12,566 nucleotides of DNA from Coprobacillus sp. (GCA_021203805.1 JAJQAM010000065.1:1-12566), one strand, 5' to 3'. Numbered from the stretch's first letter, positions 1 to 6,655 are shown. The notes: generated by a model not told the origin, from the sequence alone. Numbers and translations: made by a program.

Positions 1-28
1 GCGCTCTGACCAACTGAGCTAAAGGCCC
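1..28 (-). tRNA. tRNA 5' part, cut by window edge (probably tRNA-Ile)
   Basis: Read on the minus strand, the first 28 bases give a seven-base acceptor strand GGGCCTT, then TA, then the D arm with stem GCTC/GAGC and loop AGTTGGTCA, ending GC at the edge. This is the invariant tRNA layout (U8, A9, A14, GG in the D loop). The 5' half resembles Bacillota tRNA-Ile(GAU) most closely, but the anticodon lies outside the window, so the amino acid is a guess. It lies downstream of and co-oriented with rpsI, beyond that operon's terminator, and has its own promoter-like sequence at 45-73. Confidence 0.8.
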
Positions 29-44
29 ATTATATGCGATAAAT

Positions 45-73
45 AATATACAATATAGGGGGCGTAATTGCAA
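45..73 (-). promoter_or_regulatory. Candidate promoter for the tRNA
   Basis: The minus strand carries TTGCAA (68-73), a 17-base spacer and TATATT (45-50). Four of six and five of six bases match the sigma-A hexamers. Transcription would start about 10 bases before the mature tRNA 5' end at 28, a normal distance for a tRNA leader. Its position after the rpsI terminator supports a separate transcription unit. The sequence between here and rpsI (about 74-190) is AT-rich and I see no gene in it. Confidence 0.5.
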
Positions 74-188
74 ATAAATAGTAATTTACTTCCCCTAGTT
101 AGATATAGTTTAACTGAATCTATAAATTATTTCTATATCGATTATGTTTCCTATATTAGCCTAGTAAATGAAAGCTAAGTCAATGGAA

Positions 189-211
189 TTAAAAACCCCG
201 CAGATGCGGGG
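189..211 (-). terminator. Intrinsic terminator of rplM-rpsI
   Basis: On the minus strand CCCCGC, a four-base loop ATCT and GCGGGG form a perfect GC-rich hairpin, followed at once by a T run (191-195, continuing TT at 189-190). It starts 23 bases after the rpsI stop codon. This is a textbook Rho-independent terminator for transcripts coming from rpsI, and it separates them from the tRNA. Confidence 0.92.
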
Positions 212-234
212 TAATTTCTTTAAAAGTCAAATAG

Positions 235-633
235 TTAACGTTTGACGAATGGACGAGCTTTACGAGCCGCAAGGAGTCCGTATTTCTTTCTCTCTTTCGC
301 TCTACTATCTCGAGTAATCATCCCGTTGCCTTTAAGAACTTCTCGATCACATCCCGCTTCTAGAAGAGCCCTGGCAATCCCGAGACGAATCGCTCCTGTT
401 TGTCCGCTGAAACCGCCGCCAGTGACCTCAGCTCTCACGTCATATTTACTTTCAGTGCCGGTTAGGGTAAGAGGCTGCTTAAGATCCATCACAAGAGTCT
501 CATAAGGCATATACTCATTAACATCTCTTCCGTTAACAGTGATAAGACCTGTTCCTTCAGTTATGTAGACACGGGCCACTGAGGATTTTCTTCTCCCAGT
601 TCCGTAGTATTGTACTTTTTCTTCTTTTGCCAT
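235..633 (-). CDS. rpsI: 30S ribosomal protein S9
   Basis: This 132-residue protein has the full length of bacterial S9 (uS9). The N-terminal GTGRRKSSVARVYI (11-24), the central GGGFSGQTGAIRLGIARAL (about 72-90) and the basic C-terminal tail ending VKR are family signatures. In the ribosome the tail reaches into the P site and contacts tRNA. It follows rplM by 11 bases, the near-universal pairing. Its Shine-Dalgarno AGGAGT (641-646) overlaps the rplM stop codon TAG (645-647), so translation of the two is likely coupled. The stop is TAA. The last residues, RPFVKR, are slightly altered from the common PQFSKR, but the conserved terminal lysine-arginine is kept. Confidence 0.98.
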   Translation of the reverse strand: MAKEEKVQYYGTGRRKSSVARVYITEGTGLITVNGRDVNEYMPYETLVMDLKQPLTLTGTESKYDVRAEVTGGGFSGQTGAIRLGIARALLEAGCDREVLKGNGMITRDSRAKERKKYGLLAARKARPFVKR

Positions 634-644
634 GATGCTTACTC

Positions 645-1085
645 CTACATCTTAACTTCTAGTGGCTCAGGTTTTTGAGCGGCGTGTGGATGCTCGCTTC
701 CTTTATAGACGAATAGTTTCTTTTCCATCGCTCTTCCAAGTTTGGTCTTAGGAACCATTCCATGAACACATCTTTCGATGAGCTCTTCAGGATATTTTTC
801 CACCATCTCTTTAGTGGTTCTTGTTCTTAGTCCACCTGCATAGCCTGAGACATTATAGTATTTCTTTTGGTCAAGTTTCTTGCCGCTGAAGCTTACTTTT
901 TCTGCGTTAATAATAATCACGTAGTCACCACAGTCGACATTAGGAGTATAGGTAGGTTTATTTCTACCTGTAAGAACTTGCGCTACAAAAGAACATAGTC
1001 TACCAAGGGGTAAACCAGTTGCATCAACAACATACCACTTTCTCTCAACTTCAGCGGGTTTCGTCATTGTTGTTTGTCTTTGCAT
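645..1085 (-). CDS. rplM: 50S ribosomal protein L13
   Basis: This 146-residue protein matches the usual L13 (uL13) length. It shows ERKWYVVDATGLPLGRL near the N-terminus, NAEKVSFSGKK centrally and the diagnostic GSEHPHAAQKP near the C-terminus. L13 is an early-assembling 23S rRNA-binding protein of the large subunit. The start at 1085 is chosen because GGAGGA (1092-1097) lies six bases upstream. The extra MQRQTT before an internal Met7 resembles the short N-terminal extension seen in Bacilli. It is the first gene of the rplM-rpsI unit, which has its own promoter (1153-1182) and a folded leader (1111-1141), as expected for an autoregulated ribosomal protein operon. Confidence 0.98.
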   Translation of the reverse strand: MQRQTTMTKPAEVERKWYVVDATGLPLGRLCSFVAQVLTGRNKPTYTPNVDCGDYVIIINAEKVSFSGKKLDQKKYYNVSGYAGGLRTRTTKEMVEKYPEELIERCVHGMVPKTKLGRAMEKKLFVYKGSEHPHAAQKPEPLEVKM

Positions 1086-1110
1086 TAGAAATCCTCCATT
1101 TTGTTAATTC

Positions 1111-1141
1111 CAAACATGTCTTTACCGGGGACTTTTGTTTG
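1111..1141 (-). promoter_or_regulatory. L13-type ribosomal protein leader hairpin
   Basis: The rplM 5' leader folds into a two-part hairpin on the minus strand. CAAAC (1137-1141) pairs with GTTTG (1111-1115). GTC (1130-1132) pairs with GAC (1118-1120). An asymmetric internal loop separates them (AAAA opposite AT), and the apical loop is CCCGGTAAA. The hairpin begins a few bases after the predicted transcription start and ends just before GGAATTAAC and the Shine-Dalgarno. A structured L13 leader before rplM is an established autoregulatory element in Bacilli (Rfam L13_leader). I assign it from position and fold, not from a model search. Confidence 0.6.
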
Positions 1142-1152
1142 TGCCGATAGAG

Positions 1153-1182
1153 ATATTACTCTATTTAGCTATTTAGTGTCAA
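1153..1182 (-). promoter_or_regulatory. rplM-rpsI promoter (sigma-A type)
   Basis: The minus strand shows a perfect -35 TTGACA (1177-1182), an 18-base spacer and TAATAT (1153-1158) as -10. The start would fall near 1146, just ahead of the leader hairpin. A perfect inverted repeat (1181-1199) overlaps the upstream edge of the -35. This is the best consensus match in the window, which fits the high expression of ribosomal protein genes. Confidence 0.78.
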
Positions 1183-1199
1183 TTACTTTTTAAGTAATT
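1181..1199. repeat. Perfect palindrome upstream of the rplM -35
   Basis: AATTACTT and AAGTAATT, eight-base arms around a three-base centre, lie between the yebC stop codon and the rplM promoter and overlap the -35 by two bases. It is AT-only apart from one C and one G, and no T run follows on the minus strand, so it is a poor intrinsic terminator for yebC. It could be a weak 3'-end hairpin of the yebC mRNA, a protein-binding site, or chance in AT-rich DNA. Confidence 0.4.
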
Positions 1200-1209
1200 A
1201 ATACTAACT

Positions 1210-1914
1210 TTATAACTCGACATTGTGATAGACGTTTTGGACGTCTTCAATGTCGTCGAGGGCATCACATAGATCGTTAAATTTCTTAAGATCTGATTCA
1301 TTTAGGGTTACGGTGTCATTAGCAAGAGGGCAGACTTCACTGGTCTGGAACTCACTAATTCCCATGCCGTTAAGGACATCACGGGCCGCTCCAAAAGCAC
1401 CAGGAGCGACGATGACCTGAATGTATTCATCTTGCTGGTTAACTTCCCACACATCCACATCGCTAAGAATAAGTGTTTCTTCAACTTCATCTCTATTTGT
1501 GCCTTCAAAAACAAAGACACCACTTTCAGTGAAGAAATAGGCCACACTACCAAGATGGCCGCCTTTTCTAGTAACCGCAGTTCTAACTTCGGTTAAAGCT
1601 CTATTTGTGTTATCACTGAGTGTATCAATGATGAGATAGGAGTTACCTGGTCCAAAAGCTTCATAGCGGCCTGCACTATAACTTTCACTATCACCACCAG
1701 CGGCTTTCTTAATCGCTCTATCGATAACATCTCTTGGAACGGACTGGCCTTTCCATTTATCAATAGCGCTTCTTAAAGCGAGGTTAGAGTCTGGATTAGG
1801 ATCTCCGCTTTTAGCGGCCATATAGATCTCTTTCGAGGCTCTATTATATAGAGAGCTTTTCTTGGCTGCGCTTTCTGCGTAAGCTTTAGCTCTTACTTCA
1901 AAATGTCTTCCCAT
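1210..1914 (-). CDS. yebC: YebC/TACO1-family protein (YebC2-like translation factor)
   Basis: The 234-residue protein has the typical YebC length and begins MGRHFEVRAKAYAESAAKK, the three-domain family's N-terminal signature. LALRSAIDKWKGQSVPRDVIDRAI follows, then YEAFGPGNSYLIIDTLSDN and a GGHLGSVAYFF stretch. The family was long annotated as a DNA-binding regulator. Work on bacterial YebC proteins and mitochondrial TACO1 now supports a ribosome-linked role in relieving stalling at proline-rich sequences. The opening resembles the B. subtilis YeeI (YebC2) branch more than YrbC, by recollection only. AAAGGAA lies about 12 bases upstream of the ATG, rather far for a Shine-Dalgarno. The gene sits between truA and rplM, where Bacillus has none, and has its own candidate promoter (1966-1994). 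Confidence 0.93.
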   Translation of the reverse strand: MGRHFEVRAKAYAESAAKKSSLYNRASKEIYMAAKSGDPNPDSNLALRSAIDKWKGQSVPRDVIDRAIKKAAGGDSESYSAGRYEAFGPGNSYLIIDTLSDNTNRALTEVRTAVTRKGGHLGSVAYFFTESGVFVFEGTNRDEVEETLILSDVDVWEVNQQDEYIQVIVAPGAFGAARDVLNGMGISEFQTSEVCPLANDTVTLNESDLKKFNDLCDALDDIEDVQNVYHNVEL

Positions 1915-1946
1915 AATTATATAAATTCCTTTTAGTTAGATTTGTT

Positions 1947-1963
1947 TTAAGTTTTAAACTTAA
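1947..1963. repeat. Perfect palindrome at the predicted yebC transcription start
   Basis: TTAAGTTT and AAACTTAA form eight-base arms around a single central base. The site falls three bases downstream of the candidate -10 (1966-1971), so it would cover the transcription start, a classic repressor position. The one-base centre rules out an RNA hairpin terminator. No regulator can be named from the sequence. Confidence 0.4.
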
Positions 1964-1965
1964 TT

Positions 1966-1994
1966 ATTGTATGTAGAGCGGCTATTAATAGCAA
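1966..1994 (-). promoter_or_regulatory. Candidate yebC promoter
   Basis: On the minus strand TTGCTA (1989-1994) and TACAAT (1966-1971) are 17 bases apart and match sigma-A hexamers at four and five of six positions. The -35 overlaps the end of truA. The predicted start near 1959 leaves a leader of about 45 bases. Read-through from truA, 70 bases upstream, may also contribute. Confidence 0.5.
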
Positions 1995-2716
1995 ACTTTT
2001 TTTAGATATAAGCCTTCAGCGTGAGCTTTGTATGAGACAATCCTTCGGGGCTCATCACTGTCGAGGTTTTCACTTATAAAGGAGAGCGGGATCTTGCCTC
2101 TGGCCACTTCAAAAGCGGTTCCCACCATATAGCGGACCTGGTAGCGCATAAACCCAGTTCCTTTAAAAAGGATTTCATAGTGATCGCCCACTTTATTAAG
2201 GGAGATGTTATTAATCTTACGAACAAAACCCGCTTCATCTTCTTCTTTAGAGGTGAAGTTTTTAAAGTTATGCTCGCCTTTAAAGAGCATAAGAGCATCT
2301 TTAAGAAGTTTCATATCAAGTTTATAAGGGCAGATATAGACAAGATCTTTATTGAATGGATCTTTGGTTTCAGTTTCAAACTTATAAAGGTATTCTTTAC
2401 CTTTTGCGGAATATCGAGCATGGAAATTATCATTTACGTATTGAACCTGCTTAATATAAATCTCGGAGTTAAGAATGAGGTTCATCGCTCTTTTAATAAC
2501 TTGAGGAGATCTCTTTTCATCTATTTCATAGTGAAAGACTTGTCCAAGAGCGTGCACTCCAGCGTCTGTTCTCCCCGCCGCATATATCGTAATAGGCTTA
2601 TGATAAAGATGAGAGAGGACATTCTCAATTTCTTCTTGGACTGTTCTCTTATCTGGTTGACGCTCCCAGCCAGAGAATAATGTTCCAGTGTACTCACATG
2701 TAACTTTTACTTTCAT
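1985..2716 (-). CDS. truA: tRNA pseudouridine(38-40) synthase TruA
   Basis: This cytoplasmic enzyme isomerises uridines 38, 39 and 40 in the tRNA anticodon arm to pseudouridine. The 243-residue length fits TruA. The catalytic motif GRTDAGVHALGQ is present at 48-59, with the nucleophilic aspartate at position 51. YTGTLFSGWERQPDKRTVQ at the N-terminus and FMRYQVRYMVGT near residue 190-200 are the other family blocks. The ATG is six bases after the ecfT stop codon. Only a weak purine-rich AAAAGAAA lies upstream, so initiation probably depends on translational coupling to ecfT. The ecfA1-ecfA2-ecfT-truA order is conserved across Bacilli and carries no obvious functional link to transport. Confidence 0.97.
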   Translation of the reverse strand: MKVKVTCEYTGTLFSGWERQPDKRTVQEEIENVLSHLYHKPITIYAAGRTDAGVHALGQVFHYEIDEKRSPQVIKRAMNLILNSEIYIKQVQYVNDNFHARYSAKGKEYLYKFETETKDPFNKDLVYICPYKLDMKLLKDALMLFKGEHNFKNFTSKEEDEAGFVRKINNISLNKVGDHYEILFKGTGFMRYQVRYMVGTAFEVARGKIPLSFISENLDSDEPRRIVSYKAHAEGLYLKKVCY

Positions 2717-2722
2717 TTTCTT

Positions 2723-3595
2723 TTACCAACTTATGAGTTCGTAGCCCGCAATCAAGTTTACTATACTCATATCTTTATTTGTAATAAAGAGGACTAAGTA
2801 AACGGTAAAGACCGCTACTACAAATATTGTAGCATATAAATCCACCCAATGCAGTGGGTATTTCTGATAACGACTCCTTTTTGCTTTTGGATCGTAGCCT
2901 CTCGCTTCCATGGCATGAGCAAGTTCGTCGCTTCTAGTAAAGGCGGAGTTAAAGAGCGGAATGATTAAAGCGATGATTGCCATAAACCTCTTCCCTAGGC
3001 CTCCGTGAGAGAAATCAATACCCCTAGACTCCTGAGCTTTAAGGATTCTTTGGGACTCCTCAATTATCGTAGGAATAAAGCGAAGGGCAATAGATAAAGT
3101 CATCGCAATAGCGTGAGAAGGGAACTTGACCACTTTAAGAGGGGCCATATACCACTCAAAACCATAAGTTAGATCAGTGTTTTTTGTAGTGCTTGTTAGA
3201 ATCATCATAATGCAGATAATAAGCATTAATCTAAGATAAATATAAAGACAATCATATAAAGCGTCCCAGTAAACGGTCCAGTTTCCTACGGAAAACATTA
3301 CTCCCATAATTGGGTCAGTAGATGGAACAAGAAGATAGACAATCATAAGGAAGACGAGAAGAAACCACATGGAGGCAATACTTCTTAGAATCGTTCTCAC
3401 TTTCGTTTTTGAGATAAAAATCACAAAGAGAAAAATAATGAGAAGAATAACGCTCATGATAATTGACGTGGAGGGAACCGAGAAACGGAAAAAGATAGGC
3501 ACGATAAGAAGAATTAGAAGCGCTATCTTCACTCTTGCGTCGATGCGGTGAACCACCGAGTTATAGTTTGTATATCTTCCAAAGATGATATTCAT
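2723..3595 (-). CDS. ecfT: ECF transporter transmembrane coupling subunit EcfT
   Basis: A 290-residue membrane protein with about six hydrophobic segments (around 23-38, 44-62, 74-91, 118-136, 203-219 and 253-271). Two short arginine motifs, SRG (190-192, in AQESRGIDF) and ARG (231-233, in AMEARGYDP), lie in the coupling helices. They are the hallmark of EcfT and insert into grooves of the two ATPases. EcfT links EcfA1/EcfA2 to exchangeable substrate-binding S proteins for vitamins, nickel/cobalt or other micronutrients (group II ECF). No S gene is adjacent, as usual for the shared module. The start overlaps the ecfA2 stop as ATGA, giving coupled translation and probably balanced subunits. 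Length and motifs are normal. Confidence 0.96.
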   Translation of the reverse strand: MNIIFGRYTNYNSVVHRIDARVKIALLILLIVPIFFRFSVPSTSIIMSVILLIIFLFVIFISKTKVRTILRSIASMWFLLVFLMIVYLLVPSTDPIMGVMFSVGNWTVYWDALYDCLYIYLRLMLIICIMMILTSTTKNTDLTYGFEWYMAPLKVVKFPSHAIAMTLSIALRFIPTIIEESQRILKAQESRGIDFSHGGLGKRFMAIIALIIPLFNSAFTRSDELAHAMEARGYDPKAKRSRYQKYPLHWVDLYATIFVVAVFTVYLVLFITNKDMSIVNLIAGYELISW

Positions 3596-4446
3596 CCTAG
3601 TCCTCTCTCCTTCATAATAGCACTTACAAGCTCTTCAACAGTACTGACCTCGAGTGGATCAAGGTGCATTCCATGCTCATTAAGTTTATTTATCATCGTA
3701 TAAAGGGTAGGTATCTCAAGCGCCATATCATCAGTGATGTGGGAGAAAAGCTCTTTAGGAGTGCCTTCATAGATTAGCTTACCTTGATGGAGAGCATAAA
3801 CCTCGTGAGCGTACTGTAAAACTAGGTCCATGTTATGAGAAATTAGAATAATAGACTTACCTGCTTCATACATTCTCGTAAGAAGGCCCATAATCTCCTC
3901 GACTCCTTCAGGGTCAAGACCAGCAACCGGTTCATCAAGAACAAGGACATCAGGATTAAGAGCAAGTATGCCCGCAATGGCGATGCGGCGTTTCTCTCCG
4001 CCTGATAGGTCAAACGGGGAGCGTTCATAAAAGTCCTCTCCTATTCCAACTTCGGCTAATGCTTTCTGCGCAATCTCTCTCGCTTCATCATCGCTGGCCT
4101 TAAAGTTTTTAGGGCCCACCATGACGTCTTTTATAACAGTGGATTCATAAAGTTGATACTCTGGAAACTGAAACACGAGACCTATTTTTTTGCGCAAATC
4201 TCGCATATTTTTATTTTTTCTCTTTTTATTTACGATTAAAAAATCATCCACTAAAACAGTTCCTTCAGTGGGGATAAGAAGGCCGTTAAAATGTTGAACC
4301 AAAGTGGATTTACCGCTTCCCGTCTCTCCGACAATTGCGGCGAAAATATGATCATTAAGCTCAAGGTTAATATCGTCTAGCGCTTTAAAGGCGGTGGGAG
4401 TTTTCTTCCCGTAGATATAGGTGAGACCTGTTACTTTGATTGGCAT
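3592..4446 (-). CDS. ecfA2: ECF transporter ATPase EcfA2
   Basis: This 284-residue ABC ATPase has Walker A GETGSGKST (40-48), a Q-loop glutamine at 93, signature LSGGE (147-151), Walker B VLVLDE (167-172), D-loop AGLD (175-178) and switch histidine 204. All catalytic elements are intact. It pairs with EcfA1 as an asymmetric heterodimer that powers the EcfT-S complex. The ecfA1-ecfA2-ecfT order supports assigning it as the second ATPase. Its start lies within the ecfA1 gene (16-base overlap) and its TGA stop overlaps the ecfT start. The TGA stop is useful evidence that UGA is not read as tryptophan in this organism. Confidence 0.96.
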   Translation of the reverse strand: MPIKVTGLTYIYGKKTPTAFKALDDINLELNDHIFAAIVGETGSGKSTLVQHFNGLLIPTEGTVLVDDFLIVNKKRKNKNMRDLRKKIGLVFQFPEYQLYESTVIKDVMVGPKNFKASDDEAREIAQKALAEVGIGEDFYERSPFDLSGGEKRRIAIAGILALNPDVLVLDEPVAGLDPEGVEEIMGLLTRMYEAGKSIILISHNMDLVLQYAHEVYALHQGKLIYEGTPKELFSHITDDMALEIPTLYTMINKLNEHGMHLDPLEVSTVEELVSAIMKERGLG

Positions 4447-5249
4447 AATGTCTCCACCACCTCATCAACGCTTCTCTCGCTAGTTAGCTCCACTCCATAC
4501 TTACTAAACTCCTTTTTGAGTTTATAAATAAAAGGCTGGTCAAGCTTAAGCGTTTTTATGACGCTTTCATTAGAAAACACTTCGTCAGGCGCCCCATTTA
4601 GGGCAATTTGTCCGTGGTCCATCACCACTACTCTATCGGCTATATAGGCTTCTTCAATATCATGAGTAATAGAAATTACGGTTAGACCATTTTGCTCTTT
4701 AACTTCTCTTACAAGATCAAGAATCTCTCTTTTACCTCTTGGGTCAAGCATTGAAGTGGCCTCGTCTAAGATTAAAAGTTTAGGCTTAAGTGCAAGCACT
4801 CCTGCAAGAGCGACTCTTTGCTTTTGACCGCCGCTTAAAGAGGATGGCTCAGTTTTAAGATAGTCAATCATCCCCACTCGAGTGGCAAAGGTATTCACTA
4901 GTTCATGCATCTCGTCATATTCAATTTGTCTATTCTCGAGGCCAAAAGCGATATCATCTTCAACGGTTGAACCTACAAACTGGTTATCTGGATTTTGAAA
5001 AACAATTCCGCTTTGACGGCGAATTTCACTCACATTATCAGGATTTAGGAGTTTATCAAAGACTTTTATTTCTCCGCTTTCCGCTTCTAGAAGACCAATG
5101 ATAAGCTGACTTAAAGTGGATTTACCGCTTCCATTATGACCAACAATAGAGACATATTCTCCCTCTTCTATAGATAAAGAAAGATTACTAATGACATCTT
5201 TATTACCATCGTAAGAGAAACATAAATTACTAATTTCAAGCGCTTTCAT
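4431..5249 (-). CDS. ecfA1: ECF transporter ATPase EcfA1
   Basis: This 272-residue ABC ATPase has Walker A GHNGSGKST (37-45), Q-loop Q85, signature LSGGQ (138-142), Walker B LLILDE (158-163) and switch H196. FQNPDNQFVG (84-93) is characteristic of EcfA1/CbiO-type ATPases. It is the first gene of the energising module. The ATG at 5249 is the only sensible start, since an in-frame stop lies upstream and no ATG, GTG or TTG intervenes. No Shine-Dalgarno precedes it: the ten bases before the ATG read ATCACCACGT. A perfect extended -10 (5260-5268) lies ten bases upstream, so a transcript from it would have almost no leader. Otherwise translation would have to follow from the sigma gene 33 bases upstream. 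Confidence 0.96.
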   Translation of the reverse strand: MKALEISNLCFSYDGNKDVISNLSLSIEEGEYVSIVGHNGSGKSTLSQLIIGLLEAESGEIKVFDKLLNPDNVSEIRRQSGIVFQNPDNQFVGSTVEDDIAFGLENRQIEYDEMHELVNTFATRVGMIDYLKTEPSSLSGGQKQRVALAGVLALKPKLLILDEATSMLDPRGKREILDLVREVKEQNGLTVISITHDIEEAYIADRVVVMDHGQIALNGAPDEVFSNESVIKTLKLDQPFIYKLKKEFSKYGVELTSERSVDEVVETLCQSK

Positions 5250-5259
5250 ACGTGGTGAT

Positions 5260-5268
5260 ATTATATCA
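5260..5268 (-). promoter_or_regulatory. Extended -10 promoter element before ecfA1
   Basis: TGATATAAT on the minus strand is a perfect extended -10 (TGnTATAAT). There is no convincing -35; the position 17 bases upstream reads CACTAA. Transcription would begin about four bases before the ecfA1 ATG. The spacer and -35 zone are occupied by a perfect 18-base palindrome (5272-5289), which would suit an operator. Confidence 0.5.
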
Positions 5269-5271
5269 TAG

Positions 5272-5289
5272 ACACTAATAAATTAGTGT
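5272..5289. repeat. Perfect palindrome across the sigma gene stop and upstream of ecfA1
   Basis: ACACTAAT and ATTAGTGT, eight-base arms with a two-base centre, overlap the stop codon of the sigma-factor gene (5283-5285) and end three bases before the extended -10 of ecfA1. No T run follows, so it is not a terminator. Its placement over the promoter spacer suggests a transcription-factor site, but no known operator is recognised. Confidence 0.45.
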
Positions 5290-5906
5290 ATTTTTCTACT
5301 ATTCGCACATTTCCTCTTAATTGTTCTCGTAATGCTCCTAAGTCTTACATCAGAAATTCCAAGTAGTTCACATATCTCGCTAAACTTATAACCATAGATG
5401 AGGAGTTTAATAATGTCGTTTTCTATTTCTCTAAAGTTCACACCGCCTTCACGAAGCTCGGCTAAATCATCGATTAAGTTATCGTTTTTTATCTTTGGAT
5501 CTTCTTCTCCTACGACCTCAGACATAAGCATAATTCCGCTATCCGTCTCGATTATTTTGTCTAAAGAGTTAGTGGGGTCAAAGGCTCTAGCCTTCTCTTC
5601 ATAGGAGTTATCACGAATATAAGCGCTGAGTGTTCTATTAGCGATAGTCTTCCAGTAGCTATATAAATTAGTGGTAGGGCCAGGGATATACTGACTAGTC
5701 GCCACATAGAAAGATCTAATCGCTGCAGCGTAGAGCTCTTCATATGTGATACCACTATGATAGTGGTACTCAAGGTATTGATGAGCGATATAAGAAAGTC
5801 TTTTCTCATATTCCGCTTTTAATAGAGTCCTATAATGCTCGTCTTTAGTGGTATAAAAAAGACGAATTAACTCCTCGTCTTTTTCTCTTGTTTCGCTGAG
5901 GGCCAT
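5283..5906 (-). CDS. SigH-like sigma-70 family RNA polymerase sigma factor
   Basis: A 207-residue protein, similar in length to B. subtilis SigH (218). Residues about 10-115 resemble sigma region 2: ITYEELYAAAIRSFYVATSQY for core binding, then YSYWKTIANRTLSAYIRD and a basic stretch ending in NSLDKII, close in layout to SigH. Residues about 160-203 resemble region 4, with a helix-turn-helix KFSEICELLGISDVRLRSITRTIKRK. Region 3 is absent, as in alternative sigma factors. Overall identity to known families looks low. Its place after cysS and rlmB, where Bacilli carry sigH, is strong supporting evidence. GGAGGG (5914-5919) precedes the ATG at good spacing. In other Bacillota SigH homologues govern stationary-phase, sporulation or competence genes; what this one controls cannot be read here. 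Confidence 0.78.
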   Translation of the reverse strand: MALSETREKDEELIRLFYTTKDEHYRTLLKAEYEKRLSYIAHQYLEYHYHSGITYEELYAAAIRSFYVATSQYIPGPTTNLYSYWKTIANRTLSAYIRDNSYEEKARAFDPTNSLDKIIETDSGIMLMSEVVGEEDPKIKNDNLIDDLAELREGGVNFREIENDIIKLLIYGYKFSEICELLGISDVRLRSITRTIKRKCANSRKIH

Positions 5907-5929
5907 AAAGTGCCCTCCGTAAAATATAA

Positions 5930-6655
5930 TTACTTAGAAGATCGAATATGAGAAAGAATTATCCCGGTTGCTACGGAGGCATTTAGGGAATTTACATGAC
6001 CAAGCATGGGGATTTTGACAGTGAAATCAGAGTTAGTAAGAATAAGGGGAGACACCCCAAAGCCCTCACTACCAACTACAACAACAAGAGGCATATCATA
6101 CTTTATTTCAGTATATGAGTCTTTAGCGTTTCCGTCCGTTGAGACAATCCAGAAACCATTATTTTTTAGCTCTTTAATAGCGTTACTAAGATTAGTAACT
6201 TTACAAATCTTAACATAGTTAAGAGCGCCCGCTGAGGTTTTCATAACCGTGGAGTTAACTTCCACTTGGTTATTCTTTTTAATAATGATTCCGTCGACGT
6301 CAAAGGCATCGCAGCATCTAATAATCGCTCCAAAATTATGAGGATCTTCAATTCCATCAAGCATCAATATAAGAGGATGCTCTCTATTTTTAGCGTGACT
6401 TATAATTTCCTCAAGAGAAGCATAAGAAAAGGGCTTTAAATAAGCCGCAATTCCTTGATGGTTTTCTGATTTACATATATTTGCTAGGTCAGTATTTCTA
6501 TATCTTTTAGTGGGAATACCTTTCTCTTTAATAAGAGAGAGAATTTCACTATCGGAAAAATCACTAACAAGTAAAATTTCTAAACAATTTCCTTTATTTA
6601 GCGCCTCTTTTACAGGATTTTTCCCGTATATTACAAGGTTTTCTACTTTACTCAT
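5930..6655 (-). CDS. rlmB: 23S rRNA (guanosine-2'-O)-methyltransferase RlmB (SpoU/TrmH family)
   Basis: The 241-residue protein has an N-terminal substrate-binding domain opening with YGKNPVKEAL (10-19) and a C-terminal SPOUT domain. The three SpoU motifs are all present: NFGAIIR (107-113), VVVVGSEGFGVS (191-202) and IPMLGHVNSLNAS (215-227). They form the knotted S-adenosylmethionine site, with R113 and N225 at the conserved catalytic positions. RlmB methylates the ribose of G2251 (E. coli numbering) in the peptidyl-transferase loop. The gene starts two bases after the cysS stop, with AGGATG as ribosome site inside cysS. In Bacillus mrnC (Mini-RNase III) lies between cysS and rlmB; it is missing here. 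Another TrmH-like specificity cannot be excluded, but the context favours RlmB. Confidence 0.94.
   Translation of the reverse strand: MSKVENLVIYGKNPVKEALNKGNCLEILLVSDFSDSEILSLIKEKGIPTKRYRNTDLANICKSENHQGIAAYLKPFSYASLEEIISHAKNREHPLILMLDGIEDPHNFGAIIRCCDAFDVDGIIIKKNNQVEVNSTVMKTSAGALNYVKICKVTNLSNAIKELKNNGFWIVSTDGNAKDSYTEIKYDMPLVVVVGSEGFGVSPLILTNSDFTVKIPMLGHVNSLNASVATGIILSHIRSSK

Noticed and set aside
102..139. Inverted repeat GATATAG/CTATATC with a 24-base loop
   Set aside because: The arms are short, AT-rich and far apart; this is expected by chance in such sequence.
153..183. Second promoter-like pair TTGACT / TAATAT on the minus strand
   Set aside because: The spacing is 19 bases, it lies right after the rpsI terminator with the tRNA more than 120 bases away, and a better-spaced promoter is closer to the tRNA.
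1181..1199. Palindrome as an intrinsic terminator for yebC
   Set aside because: The stem is almost purely A/T and is not followed by a T run on the minus strand.
2180..2680. 166-codon open frame on the plus strand
   Set aside because: It is antisense to truA, including the catalytic motif, with a low-complexity Phe/Ile/Lys-rich product.
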